Below, piece after piece: positions 9,379-18,457 of a stretch of DNA of 64,000 nucleotides. The first letter of the stretch is position 1. Every line of letters begins with the position of its first letter. The stretch covers positions 103,880 to 167,879 of the forward strand of contig NZ_JASCIR010000013.1 in assembly GCF_029968095.1 (NCBI RefSeq). The letters are read 5' to 3'. The notes under the pieces were generated by a model that was not told the origin of the DNA, searched no databases, and was given only the letters and a program-made list of their open reading frames with translations. The position numbers and the translations under genes are program-made. This DNA is from Streptomyces solicavernae (lineage in GTDB: Bacteria > Actinomycetota > Actinomycetes > Streptomycetales > Streptomycetaceae).

Positions 9379-10863
9379 GTGCCGCAGTCCGTACCGTCCC
9401 TACCGCGACGCGTCGCACGTTTGTTGCGTACCTCAATGTTCGCGCAGGTCGCCTGCGCTCTTGTGATCGGAGTCTTCGTCGGACGCCTGTGGCCCGAGGT
9501 GGCCACCGCCGTCCAACCGCTCGGCGACGGCTTCGTACGGCTCATCAAGGCGATGATCGCCCCGCTCGTGTTCTGCGTGGTCGTCGCCGGCATCACCAAG
9601 GCGGGTGACCTCAAGGCCTTCGGCCGGATCGGGCTGAAGGCCCTGATCTGGTTCGAGGTCGCCACCACCGTCGCGCTCGTCGTCGGCCTGGTCGCCGGGA
9701 ATCTCGTGCGACCCGGCGACGGCATGAACGTCGACCCCGCGTCCCTCGACGCGTCCGCCGTCGACGACAAGACCGGTGGCGGCGAGCTGCCGTCCACCTC
9801 GGAGTTCATCCTGCACTCGCTGCCGGACAGCGCGGTCGGCGCGTTCGCGGAGAACTCCCTGCTCCAAGTCCTCGTGCTGGCCTGCCTGGTGGGCGCCGCG
9901 CTGCTGCACCTCGGCAACACCAAGGTGCCCGCGATCCTGCCGGCCATCGAGCAGGCCCAGGAGGTCGTCTTCGCGGTCGTCGGCTTCATCATGAAGCTGG
10001 CCCCGCTCGCCGTCTTCGGCGCGACCGCGCACCTGGTGGGGGAGTACGGCCTCGGCGCGCTCTCCACGTACGGAAAGCTCATCGGCATCTGCTATGCCGT
10101 CGCCCTGATCTTCCTCGCCCTCCTCGGGATCGCGCTCAAGGCGGTCACTGGGCTGAGCCTGTGGAAGTTCATCCGCTACACCCGCGAGGAGATCCTCCTC
10201 GCGCTCGGCACGGCGTCCAGCGAGACCGTCATGCCGCGCATGATGCAGAAGCTGCGCCAGGCCGGATGCCGTGATGACGCCGTGGGGCTCGTCCTGCCGA
10301 CCGGCTACTCCTTCAACCTCGACGGCGCCTCGATCTACCTCTCCGTGGGCACCCTGTTCATCGCGCAGGCCGTCGGCGTCGACCTGACGCTCGGCCAACA
10401 GATCACCGTCGTCCTCGTGTTGATGCTGACGAGCAAGGGCATGGCCGGAGTTCCCGGTTCCGCGTTCCTGGCCCTGTCGGCCACCGCGTCCGCGCTCGGC
10501 GTCATCCCGGCGGGAGCCGTCGCGCTGCTGCTCGGCGTCGACCGGATCATGGACGCGATGCGGGTCTCCGTCAACCTGCTCGGCAACTGCGTGGCCGTGT
10601 TCGCCGTGTCCCGCTGGGAGGGCGCGCTCGACAGCCGCAGGGCGAAGAAGGTCCTGTCCGGCGAGATCGCCTTCGTACCGGAGCAGGACGGGGAGCCGGA
10701 GCCGGGCGGAAAGAAGGAGCGGGACGGGAAGAAGGAGCGGGACGGGAAGAAGGAGCAGGACGGGAAGAGCGAGGCCGAGGCGAAGGCGGACCAGAAGCCC
10801 GCGCCTGAGCCGGTGCTCACCGCATCCTCGACGCCCAAGGAGTCATCCCCCGATGTGAGTTGA
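9379..10863 (+). CDS. dctA: C4-dicarboxylate/cation symporter, DctA family
   Basis: A membrane carrier of about 494 residues of the dicarboxylate/amino acid:cation symporter family, expected to import succinate, fumarate or malate with protons or sodium. Family signatures are clear: ASSETVMPRM (serine-rich re-entrant loop), GYSFNLDGASIY and SKGMAGVPGSAF. The frame is open to 9103, but GGGAGGAG at 9366-9373 positions translation at the GTG of 9379. The C-terminal 60 residues are an unusual charged tail built on the repeat GKKERD. A strong hairpin follows the stop. No sensor kinase lies beside it. Confidence 0.93.
   Translation: MPQSVPSLPRRVARLLRTSMFAQVACALVIGVFVGRLWPEVATAVQPLGDGFVRLIKAMIAPLVFCVVVAGITKAGDLKAFGRIGLKALIWFEVATTVALVVGLVAGNLVRPGDGMNVDPASLDASAVDDKTGGGELPSTSEFILHSLPDSAVGAFAENSLLQVLVLACLVGAALLHLGNTKVPAILPAIEQAQEVVFAVVGFIMKLAPLAVFGATAHLVGEYGLGALSTYGKLIGICYAVALIFLALLGIALKAVTGLSLWKFIRYTREEILLALGTASSETVMPRMMQKLRQAGCRDDAVGLVLPTGYSFNLDGASIYLSVGTLFIAQAVGVDLTLGQQITVVLVLMLTSKGMAGVPGSAFLALSATASALGVIPAGAVALLLGVDRIMDAMRVSVNLLGNCVAVFAVSRWEGALDSRRAKKVLSGEIAFVPEQDGEPEPGGKKERDGKKERDGKKEQDGKSEAEAKADQKPAPEPVLTASSTPKESSPDVS
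10711..10764. repeat. Three 18-bp tandem repeats in the DctA tail
   Basis: Units at 10711, 10729 and 10747, the first two identical. They encode a Lys/Glu/Asp hexapeptide repeat in the cytoplasmic tail. Confidence 0.95.
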
Positions 10864-10869
10864 CGTAAC

Positions 10870-10913
10870 CCCGTGCGGTCCGGCCCCGTCGGCAAGGGGC
10901 CGGGCCGCACGGG
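10870..10913. terminator. Bidirectional terminator hairpin
   Basis: An 18-bp stem (10870-10887 with 10896-10913, a single G:U-type mismatch) and 8-base loop lie between two convergent genes. It can terminate both. Confidence 0.85.
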
Positions 10914-10934
10914 AGTCGCAGCGGGGCGGCCGGA

Positions 10935-12410
10935 TCAGCTCTCCGGCTTCTCCGAGTCCACCCCGGGACGGGACTTCTTCCACAGCCCGCGCGTGAAGTC
11001 TGGTATCGCCTGCGGCGCGCCCTTCGCCTTGATCGAGGCGTGACTCAGCGGCACCGGCGCCGTCCACGTGACCGCGTCGTACACGTCGAAGTCCGGGACC
11101 AGGCCCAGCTGCATGCACTGCATCAGTCGGAACACCATGATGTAGTCCATGCCGCCGTGCCCGCCGGGCGGGTTGGAGTGCTCCTTCCACAGCCAGTGGT
11201 CCCACTTCGCGAACTCGCCGAAGTCGTGCCACTGGTCGTCGGTGTGGCCGGGCTCCAGGTAGATCCGCTCCGGGTAGTCCTCGAACACACCCTTCGTCCC
11301 GCCGAGGCTGTTGATACGCGAGTACGGGTGTGGCGTCGACACATCGTGTTCGAGCCGGATGACGCGGCCCTTCTCCGTCTGTACGAGGCTGATCGTGCGG
11401 TCGGACTCGATGTACGTCTCCTTCCAACTCGGGTCGCCCGGCGGCATATTGGCCTTCCGGTACTCGGCGAGACCGAGCGCCGGGGTGCCGAAGCTGGAAA
11501 TGTGCGTGACACGGTCGCCGCGGTTGACGTCCATGTAGTTGCTGACCGGGCCGAAGCCGTGGTTCGGGTACAGGTCGCCGAGCAGCCGCGTGTGCCAGAG
11601 GCGGCGCCAGGGACCTTCGTAGTAGTCCGGGTCGAACATCAGGCCGCGCAGATCGTGGTTGTACGCGCCCGCGCCGTGCAGGAGTTCACCGAAGAGCCCG
11701 GCGTGCGCCATGCGCAGCACCCGCATCTCGTTCTTGCCGTAGCAGCAGTTCTCCAGCTGCATGCAGTGCTTGCGGGTGCGCTCGGAAAGGTCCACCAGCT
11801 CCCAGAGCTGGCCGAGTTCGAGGGCGATCGGGCACTCCACGCCGACGTGCTTGCCGTTCAGCATCGCCGCCTTCGCCATCTCGAAGTGCGCGTCCCAGGG
11901 GGTGGCGACGTACACGAAGTCCAGGTCGCCGCGCTTGCAGAGGTTGACATAGTCGTCCTCGCCCTTGGTGTACGTGGCCGGGGCGGGCTGGCCCGCGTCC
12001 GTGACCTTCTTCGCGGCCGCGGCGGTCTTCTCCTTCACCGGGTCACACAGCGCCACCACCCTGACCTGCGGCAACGCCAGGAACAGGTCGATCATGCTGC
12101 CGCCGCGGTTGCCGAGGCCGACGATCCCGACCCGTACCGTGGACCGCTCCTCGAACGGCACCCCGATCATGGTCCTGCCCTTGCGGGGCGGCGCCTCGGC
12201 GGCTGCCGCGGCCTGTGCGGGCGTGGTCGCAGCGGCGGGGTTGGCATGCGCGGTGCCGCCGGTGAGCCCGGCGAGTCCCAGGCCCACACCGGCGATCCCG
12301 GCGTTGCGCATGACGGCTCTGCGGGACACACCGGAGTCGTCCTGACCGGTGCTCGGAGACTGCTCATCGGCGGAACGGTCGGGCTGCGGCAGGGACCTGT
12401 CGTCGTGCAT
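10935..12410 (-). CDS. Tat-exported Gfo/Idh/MocA protein, GH109-like glycosidase
   Basis: A 491-residue protein with a twin-arginine signal (SRRAVMRNAGIAGVGLGLAG) followed by a Rossmann domain with VGIVGLGNRGG. The blocks ECPIAL, NCCYGKNEM and GAYNHDLRGLM are characteristic of glycoside hydrolase family 109, whose members use bound NAD+ to cleave alpha-N-acetylgalactosaminides by an oxidation-elimination route. A Tat export signal fits folding with cofactor in the cytoplasm before secretion. The ATG at 12410 follows CGGAGG, fixing the start; the frame is open slightly further. The exact sugar specificity is inference. Confidence 0.87.
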   Translation of the reverse strand: MHDDRSLPQPDRSADEQSPSTGQDDSGVSRRAVMRNAGIAGVGLGLAGLTGGTAHANPAAATTPAQAAAAAEAPPRKGRTMIGVPFEERSTVRVGIVGLGNRGGSMIDLFLALPQVRVVALCDPVKEKTAAAAKKVTDAGQPAPATYTKGEDDYVNLCKRGDLDFVYVATPWDAHFEMAKAAMLNGKHVGVECPIALELGQLWELVDLSERTRKHCMQLENCCYGKNEMRVLRMAHAGLFGELLHGAGAYNHDLRGLMFDPDYYEGPWRRLWHTRLLGDLYPNHGFGPVSNYMDVNRGDRVTHISSFGTPALGLAEYRKANMPPGDPSWKETYIESDRTISLVQTEKGRVIRLEHDVSTPHPYSRINSLGGTKGVFEDYPERIYLEPGHTDDQWHDFGEFAKWDHWLWKEHSNPPGGHGGMDYIMVFRLMQCMQLGLVPDFDVYDAVTWTAPVPLSHASIKAKGAPQAIPDFTRGLWKKSRPGVDSEKPES

Positions 12411-12626
12411 GAGACCTCCGTACGCGTAGGTGGCACGTGGGTGAAGCAACGGCGACGCCACCCTGTCCGGAAGATCACCAGGTCCGCAAGGGACTGACAG
12501 GGACGGGGAATTGGACTTATCGCAGGCGAACTTGGACTCCCCGATTCCGCCCCCACCCGCCCCAGCCCCAGCCCTCGCTCCCGCCCCACCTCCGCCCCCG
12601 CCTCAGGGCAGGAGGAAGCGGCGCCG

Positions 12627-12711
12627 CGAGGAGGCGGCCGCCGCGAGGAGGCGGCCGCCACGAGGAAGCGGCCGCCACGAGGAGGCGGCCGCCACGAGGA
12701 GGCGGCCGCCT
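12627..12711. repeat. Five 17-bp tandem repeats, each with a NotI site
   Basis: Units at 12627, 12644, 12661, 12678 and 12695 each carry GCGGCCGC (12634, 12651, 12668, 12685, 12702). The 17-bp period is not a multiple of three, so the array is non-coding. It fills the middle of the 387-bp gap between two minus-strand genes; I see nothing else in that gap. Confidence 0.95.
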
Positions 12712-12797
12712 CGAACGACTGGCCGCCAAGAACGCCCGGCCGACCCCCTTCAGTTGCACCAGGTACGTCAGATGCCTCAAGCGCGCTTGGGCGGCGC

Positions 12798-15725
12798 CTA
12801 CGGACCCGGCCGCGTGGCCCGCTCCAGTTCGATCAGCACGGAGTGGTAACTCCGCCCCGTCGCATGGTCCATGCCGACCTCGCACATCCGGTTGGCCGAC
12901 AGATGGGCGTCGTACGGGCGCGAGGTGACCTCGGCCGCCTCACGGGCGGTGGCGGAGCGGGTGAGTTCCTTGTGCAGCATGCCGCGGTCGCCGGCGAAGC
13001 CGCAGCAGGCCTCGTCGTCAGGGGTGACGACCTCGTCGGCGCAGGCCTCGGCAAGCTGCCGCAGCTGCTCGCCGTCGCCGAGGTGCCGCATCGAGCAGGT
13101 GGTGTGCAGGACCGCGGAGTCGACGGTACGGAGGACCGTGAGGTGAGGGAGCAGTTCCTCGGCGGCCCACACCAGCGAGTCGACGACGGTCAGCTCGGCG
13201 TGCAACTCCCGGTTGGCGTCGGAGAGGTACGGCACCACTTCGTGCGCGATGCCCAGCGTGCAGGACGAGGCGTCGACGACGAGCGGCAGCCGACCGCCGG
13301 CCGTCCACCCCCAGGCGGCCTCGACGATCCGGTTGGCCATCACACGGTTGCCCGCCTCGTACCCCTTGGAGTGCCAGATCGTCGCGCAGCACGTGCCGTT
13401 CACGTCGTCCGGGATCCACACCGGCTTGCCCGCGCGGGCGGACACGGCGACGACGGACTGGGTGAGCGACGGCCCCTGGCCGGGGGTGCCGAAGATGCGG
13501 TTGACGCACGCCGGGAAGTAGACGGCGGCGGCGCCCACACGCGAGGTCGGAGGGAGCCGGCGAGCGGCGGGGCCGGGGATCTCGGGGAGCCATTCCGGTA
13601 CTAGATCGGCGCGCACGGCCTTGCGGGCGGTGCGCGTCACCGAGGTGAGGAGCCGGTCGCCGATCTTGTCGGCGGCGGCCACGGCGAGCCGCGCGGAGGC
13701 CTCGACGAGCTTGAAGTTGCGGGCGGCGAGCGCGGCGATCCGCTCCTCGCGCGGCGAGTGCCGGGCGTGCCGGAAGTCCTTCATCATCAGGCCCGTGTCG
13801 ATGCCGACGGGGCAGGCCAGCTTGCAGGTGGAGTCGCCCGCGCAGGTGTCCACGGCGTCGTACCCGTACGCCTCCACCAGGCCGTCCTCTACGGGGGAGC
13901 CGGGGGACTGGCGCATCATCTCGCGGCGCAGCACGATGCGTTGGCGCGGCGTGGTCGTCACGTCGCGGCTGGGGCAGGTCGGCTCGCAGAAGCCGCACTC
14001 GATGCACGGGTCGGCGATCGCCTCCACCTGCGGAATGGTCTTGAGGCCGCGCAGATGTGCCTGAGGGTCCCGGTCGAGGACGATGCGCGGCGCCAACAGC
14101 CCGTCGGGGTCGATGACTTGCTTGGTCCGCCACATCAGCTCGGTCGCCTTCGCGCCCCACTCCAGCTCCAGGAACGGCGCGATGTTGCGGCCGGTGGCGT
14201 GCTCGGCCTTCAGGGAGCCGTCGAACCGCTCCACGGTCAGCGCGCAGAACTCGTCCATGAATGCCGCGTACCGCTCGACGTCCGCCGCTCTGCCCGCGTC
14301 GAAGGCGAGCAGGAAGTGCAGGTTGCCGTGGGCGGCGTGCCCGGCGACGGCCGCGTCGAAGCCGTGCCGGGTCTGGAGTTCCAGGAGCGCGGAGCAGGCG
14401 TCGGCGAGGCGGCCGGGCGGCACCGCGAAGTCCTCGGTGATCAGCGTCGTACCGGACGGCCGCGATCCGCCGACGGCGGTGACGAACGCCTTACGGGCCT
14501 TCCAGTACCCGGAGATGGTCTTCGCGTCGCGCGTGAACGCGTTGGTCACCGAGCCGACGGGCGCGACGAGCTGCAGGCTCTCCAGGACTTCGGCGGCCCG
14601 CTCCTCGTCCGCGCGCTGCCGCTCCTCGTCGGGTGCGCGGAACTCGACGAGCAGGGCGGTGGTGTCCTTGGGCAGCTCGGCCCAGTCCTTCGGCACGCCC
14701 TCGACGCTGACGGAGGCGCGCAGTGTGTTGCCGTCCATCAGCTCCACGGCGAGCGCACCGGCCTCGTTGAACCGTGGCACGGCGGCCGCGGCGGCGGGCA
14801 GCGACGGGAAGAACAGCAGCGCGGTGGAGACCAACCGGTCGAGCGGAAGGGTGTCGAAGACGGTCTCCGCGATGAACCCGAACGTGCCCTCGGAGCCGAC
14901 CATCAGGCCGCGCAGGATCTGCACGGGCGTCGCCCCGTCGAGGAACGCGTCCAGGCGGTAGCCGTTGGTGTTCTTGATCTCGTACTTGGCGCGGATCCGG
15001 GCGACGAGCTCGGGGTCCGCCTCGATCTCCGCCTTCAGGTCCAACAGGCCCTGGCAGAGTGCGGGTTCGGCGTGCGCGAGCAGCTCGTCCGCATCGTCCT
15101 CGGCGGTGTCGACGACCGTGCCCGACGGCAGGACGAAGGTCAGCGAGGCGAGCGTGCGGTACGAGTTGCGGGTCGTGCCGGCCGTCATGCCGGAGGCGTT
15201 GTTGGCGACCACCCCGCCGAGCGTGCAGGCGATCGCGCTGGCCGGGTCGGGGCCGAGGACGCGGCCGTGCCGGGCGAGCGTGGCGTTGGCGCGCACCACG
15301 GTCGTGCCCGGGCCGATCCGGGCCCGCGCCCCGTCGTCGAGCACCTCGATCCCCGCCCAGTGCCTGCGCACGTCGACCAGGATGTCCTCGCCCTGCGCCT
15401 GCCCGTTGAGGCTGGTGCCGGCGGCCCGGAAGACGACCTCGCGGCCCTTGCCGTGCGCGTACGAGAGGACCGCCGAGATGTCGTCGACGTCCTCGGCGAC
15501 CACCACGACCTGCGGCACGAAGCGGTAGGGGCTGGCGTCCGAGGCGTACCGCACCAGGTCGGAGACCTTGTGCAGCACCTTGTCCGCGCCGAGCAGCGCG
15601 ATCAGGTCGCTCCTGAGCGGCTCGGGCGTGCCGCCGGCCTGCCGGTCCGGTACGCGGTCCGGGGCCGGCGCGGACTCGCGCGCGGTGGGCCGCAGGGCGT
15701 CCGCGTGGGGCTCCAGCAGGGGCAT
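12798..15725 (-). CDS. FAD-linked and Fe-S oxidoreductase, D-lactate dehydrogenase-like
   Basis: A 975-residue two-part enzyme. The N-terminal half is a VAO-type FAD domain (FRAAGTSLNGQAQGED, GVVANNASGM) with the FAD-oxidase C domain (VAGHAAHGNLHF). The C-terminal half has two 4Fe-4S motifs (CIECGFCEPTCP and CAGDSTCKLACP) and CCG domains (CCATIWHSKG, HTTCSMRHLG, CCGFAGDRG). This is the layout of respiratory D-2-hydroxyacid dehydrogenases such as Dld II, so it probably oxidises D-lactate or a related acid and passes electrons to quinone. The ATG at 15725 follows AAGGAGG. The MarR gene ends 46 bp upstream on the same strand, so the two are probably co-transcribed. Confidence 0.9.
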   Translation of the reverse strand: MPLLEPHADALRPTARESAPAPDRVPDRQAGGTPEPLRSDLIALLGADKVLHKVSDLVRYASDASPYRFVPQVVVVAEDVDDISAVLSYAHGKGREVVFRAAGTSLNGQAQGEDILVDVRRHWAGIEVLDDGARARIGPGTTVVRANATLARHGRVLGPDPASAIACTLGGVVANNASGMTAGTTRNSYRTLASLTFVLPSGTVVDTAEDDADELLAHAEPALCQGLLDLKAEIEADPELVARIRAKYEIKNTNGYRLDAFLDGATPVQILRGLMVGSEGTFGFIAETVFDTLPLDRLVSTALLFFPSLPAAAAAVPRFNEAGALAVELMDGNTLRASVSVEGVPKDWAELPKDTTALLVEFRAPDEERQRADEERAAEVLESLQLVAPVGSVTNAFTRDAKTISGYWKARKAFVTAVGGSRPSGTTLITEDFAVPPGRLADACSALLELQTRHGFDAAVAGHAAHGNLHFLLAFDAGRAADVERYAAFMDEFCALTVERFDGSLKAEHATGRNIAPFLELEWGAKATELMWRTKQVIDPDGLLAPRIVLDRDPQAHLRGLKTIPQVEAIADPCIECGFCEPTCPSRDVTTTPRQRIVLRREMMRQSPGSPVEDGLVEAYGYDAVDTCAGDSTCKLACPVGIDTGLMMKDFRHARHSPREERIAALAARNFKLVEASARLAVAAADKIGDRLLTSVTRTARKAVRADLVPEWLPEIPGPAARRLPPTSRVGAAAVYFPACVNRIFGTPGQGPSLTQSVVAVSARAGKPVWIPDDVNGTCCATIWHSKGYEAGNRVMANRIVEAAWGWTAGGRLPLVVDASSCTLGIAHEVVPYLSDANRELHAELTVVDSLVWAAEELLPHLTVLRTVDSAVLHTTCSMRHLGDGEQLRQLAEACADEVVTPDDEACCGFAGDRGMLHKELTRSATAREAAEVTSRPYDAHLSANRMCEVGMDHATGRSYHSVLIELERATRPGP

Positions 15726-15771
15726 AGCGCCTCCTTCGACGTCGTCGTGCGCTCCGGGTCGTGGCTTCGGC

Positions 15772-16209
15772 TCAACACCTGCCCGGGTCGTCCACCAAGG
15801 TGGTGAGCAGCCCGCCGAGCACCTCGCGCTCGCCGGCGGTCAATGGAGCCAGGATGTCCTCTGCGGCGGCCCGGCGCGCGTCGCGGAGCGTCCGCAGGGT
15901 CTTGCGCCCCTCGTCGGTCAGCTCGATCCGGATCACGCGCCGGTTCTCCTGGTCCGGCGCCCGGCGCACGCACCCGGCCGTCTCCAGGCTGTCGACCAGC
16001 GACGTCACGGCGCGCGGCACCACCTCCAGGTCGTGCGCCAGGTCCGCCATCCGCGGCGGCGTCGTGTGGTGCGCGACCAGGCGGAGCAGCCGGGACTCGC
16101 CGGGCGTCAGGCCGACCGGTTCCAGGTGGTGTTTCTGTACGCGGTGGAGCCGGCGGGCCAGGCGGAGCAGATGGTCGGCGAGGAGGCCGTCCGGGTCGGT
16201 CGAGGTCAT
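15772..16209 (-). CDS. MarR family transcriptional regulator
   Basis: A 145-residue winged-helix regulator. The helix-turn-helix covers MADLAHDLEVVPRAVTSLVD, and the wing includes DQENRRVIRIELT, the usual DxRxxxxxLT pattern. It is divergent from an ABC exporter and sits in front of the FAD/Fe-S gene. A perfect inverted repeat lies 22-52 bp upstream of its start, between the two divergent promoters, and is the natural operator. Repression relieved by a ligand exported by the ABC transporter is the usual logic of such pairs; this is inference. Confidence 0.9.
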   Translation of the reverse strand: MTSTDPDGLLADHLLRLARRLHRVQKHHLEPVGLTPGESRLLRLVAHHTTPPRMADLAHDLEVVPRAVTSLVDSLETAGCVRRAPDQENRRVIRIELTDEGRKTLRTLRDARRAAAEDILAPLTAGEREVLGGLLTTLVDDPGRC

Positions 16210-16230
16210 GGCCGAAGCGTAGCAGGACCA

Positions 16231-16261
16231 AGCTCATTGTGAATAGGGGTAACAATGAGCT
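16231..16261. promoter_or_regulatory. Perfect 10-bp inverted repeat, probable MarR operator
   Basis: AGCTCATTGT (16231-16240) and ACAATGAGCT (16252-16261) are exact reverse complements with an 11-bp spacer. On the plus strand a -35-like TTGTGA (16237-16242) and a -10-like TATGCT (16261-16266) are 18 bp apart, so the repeat covers the promoter of the ABC gene. Confidence 0.8.
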
Positions 16262-16301
16262 ATGCTCAGCCGGACATCGTGAGCTCGCTCTCAGGAGGCC
16301 C

Positions 16302-18131
16302 ATGCACCCCGAAGACTCCGGCTGGACGCCACCGCCCCCCGATCCCGACCAGCCCCGCCAGCTCCGCCGCATCCTGCGGCTCTTCCGTCCCTACCGTGGC
16401 CGTCTCGCCCTGGTCGGGCTGCTGGTCGCGGCCTCCTCGCTGGTCTCGGTCGCGACGCCGTTCCTGCTCAAGGAGATCCTGGACACCGCGATCCCCGAGG
16501 GCCGGACCGGACTGCTCAGCCTGCTCGCCCTCGGCATGATCCTCAGCGCGGTCGTCACCAGCGTCTTCGGCGTGCTCCAGACGCTGATCTCCACGACGGT
16601 CGGCCAGCGCGTCATGCACGACCTGCGCACCGCCGTCTACGGCCGCCTGCAGCGCATGTCCCTCGCCTTCTTCACCAGGACACGCACCGGCGAGGTCCAG
16701 TCCCGCATCGCCAACGACATCGGCGGCATGCAGGCGACGGTCACCTCCACCGCGACGTCGCTGGTCTCCAACCTCACGAGCGTCGTCGCCACCGTCGTCG
16801 CGATGCTCGCCCTCGACTGGCGCCTGACCGTCGTCTCGCTCGCCCTGCTGCCCCTGTTCGTCTGGATCAGCCGCCGCGTCGGCCGGGAACGCAAGAAGAT
16901 CGCCACGCAGCGGCAGAAGCAGATGGCCGCGATGGCCGCCACGGTCACCGAGTCGCTCTCCGTCAGCGGCATCCTGCTCGGCCGCACCATGGGCCGCGGC
17001 GACTCGCTCACCCGCAACTTCGCCGCCGAGTCCGAGCGCCTCATCGACCTGGAGGTCCGCTCCAGCATGGCCGGCCGCTGGCGGATGTCCGTCATCGGCA
17101 TCGTCATGGCCGCCATGCCCGCCGTCATCTACTGGGCCGCGGGCCTCGCCCTGCACGTCGGCGGCCCGTCGATCTCCCTGGGCACGCTCGTCGCGTTCGT
17201 CTCGCTCCAGCAGGGCCTGTTCCGGCCGACGGTGAGCCTGCTGTCCACGGGCGTCCAGATCCAGACGTCCCTCGCTCTGTTCCAGCGCATCTTCGAATAC
17301 CTCGACCTGCGCGTGGACATCGAGGAACCCGCCGAGCCCGTCCGCCTCGACACCGTCAAGGGCGAAGTCCGCTTCGAGAACGTGCAGTTCCGGTACGACG
17401 CCGAAGGCGCGGCAGCCGGGTCCGCCCACGCCCCCGTGCTGGACTCCGTCGACCTGACCGTCCCCGCCGGCGGCAGCCTCGCCGTCGTCGGCCCGACCGG
17501 ATCCGGCAAGTCGACGCTCAGCCACCTCGTCCCGCGTCTGTACGACGTGTCCGGCGGCCGCGTGACCCTCGACGGCGTCGACGTCCGCGACCTCGACTTC
17601 GGCACCCTCGCCCGCGCGGTCGGCGTCGTCTCCCAGGAGACGTACCTGTTCCACGCCTCCGTCGCCGACAACCTGCGCTTCGCGAAGCCCGAAGCCACCG
17701 AGGAGGAGCTGCACGAGGCTGCCCGCGCCGCGCAGATCCACGACCACATCGCATCCCTGCCCGAGGGGTACGACACGGTCGTCGGCGAGCGCGGCCACCG
17801 GTTCTCCGGCGGCGAGAAGCAGCGCCTCGCCATCGCCCGTACGATCCTGCGGGACCCGCCCGTCCTCATCCTCGACGAGGCGACCAGCGCCCTGGACACC
17901 CGCACCGAGCACGCGGTGCAGCAGGCCGTCGACGCCCTCTCCGCGAACCGCACCAGCATCACCATCGCGCACCGCCTCTCCACGGTCAGATCCGCCGACC
18001 AGATCGTCGTCCTGGACTCCGGCCGCATCGCCGAACGCGGCACGCACGAGGCGCTGATGGAGGAGAACGGCAGGTACGCGGCCCTGGTCCGCAAGGACGC
18101 CCGGACCGAGTTGCCCCCGGCGGCCGGATGA
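16302..18131 (+). CDS. ABC exporter, fused permease-ATPase
   Basis: A 609-residue homodimer-type exporter. The six-helix membrane domain spans about residues 35-330. The ATPase domain has Walker A GPTGSGKST, signature FSGGE, Walker B VLILDEATS and IAHRLSTV, all intact. The frame is open far upstream, but AGGAGG at 16293-16298 places the start at ATG 16302. It is divergent from a MarR regulator over a perfect operator-like palindrome, which suggests inducible drug or lipid efflux. The substrate is not predictable. Confidence 0.92.
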   Translation: MHPEDSGWTPPPPDPDQPRQLRRILRLFRPYRGRLALVGLLVAASSLVSVATPFLLKEILDTAIPEGRTGLLSLLALGMILSAVVTSVFGVLQTLISTTVGQRVMHDLRTAVYGRLQRMSLAFFTRTRTGEVQSRIANDIGGMQATVTSTATSLVSNLTSVVATVVAMLALDWRLTVVSLALLPLFVWISRRVGRERKKIATQRQKQMAAMAATVTESLSVSGILLGRTMGRGDSLTRNFAAESERLIDLEVRSSMAGRWRMSVIGIVMAAMPAVIYWAAGLALHVGGPSISLGTLVAFVSLQQGLFRPTVSLLSTGVQIQTSLALFQRIFEYLDLRVDIEEPAEPVRLDTVKGEVRFENVQFRYDAEGAAAGSAHAPVLDSVDLTVPAGGSLAVVGPTGSGKSTLSHLVPRLYDVSGGRVTLDGVDVRDLDFGTLARAVGVVSQETYLFHASVADNLRFAKPEATEEELHEAARAAQIHDHIASLPEGYDTVVGERGHRFSGGEKQRLAIARTILRDPPVLILDEATSALDTRTEHAVQQAVDALSANRTSITIAHRLSTVRSADQIVVLDSGRIAERGTHEALMEENGRYAALVRKDARTELPPAAG

Positions 18132-18190
18132 GCCGTACGGACCCGACGCCCGACGCCCGGCGCTCCGGCGAGGCCCACCTCCTTGAGCCT

Positions 18191-18362
18191 CCGCACCCCC
18201 GGCGTACGTCCCCGCACCCCCGGCGTACGCCCCCGCACCGGCCACGCGCAAGCCCCCGAGCCCGCCCGGGGCAAGCCCGCGAGCCCGCCTGACGCAAGCC
18301 CCCGAGCCCGCCCGGGGCAAGCCCGCGAGCCCGCCTGACGCAAGCCCCCGAGCCCGCCCGGC
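18191..18362. repeat. Tandem repeats of 21 bp and 46 bp in an intergenic gap
   Basis: Two 21-bp units start at 18191 and 18212. From 18248 a 46-bp unit (itself two diverged 23-bp halves) is present two and a half times, to 18362. No gene is visible between 18132 and 18457. Confidence 0.92.
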
Positions 18363-18457
18363 ACAGGCTCCTGCGCAGCCCGCACACGGGTGGACTCCGA
18401 GCTGAAAATATGTCAGATATGCCTGGATTGTCCGAACTGTCGGGGTACCGTGCCGAC

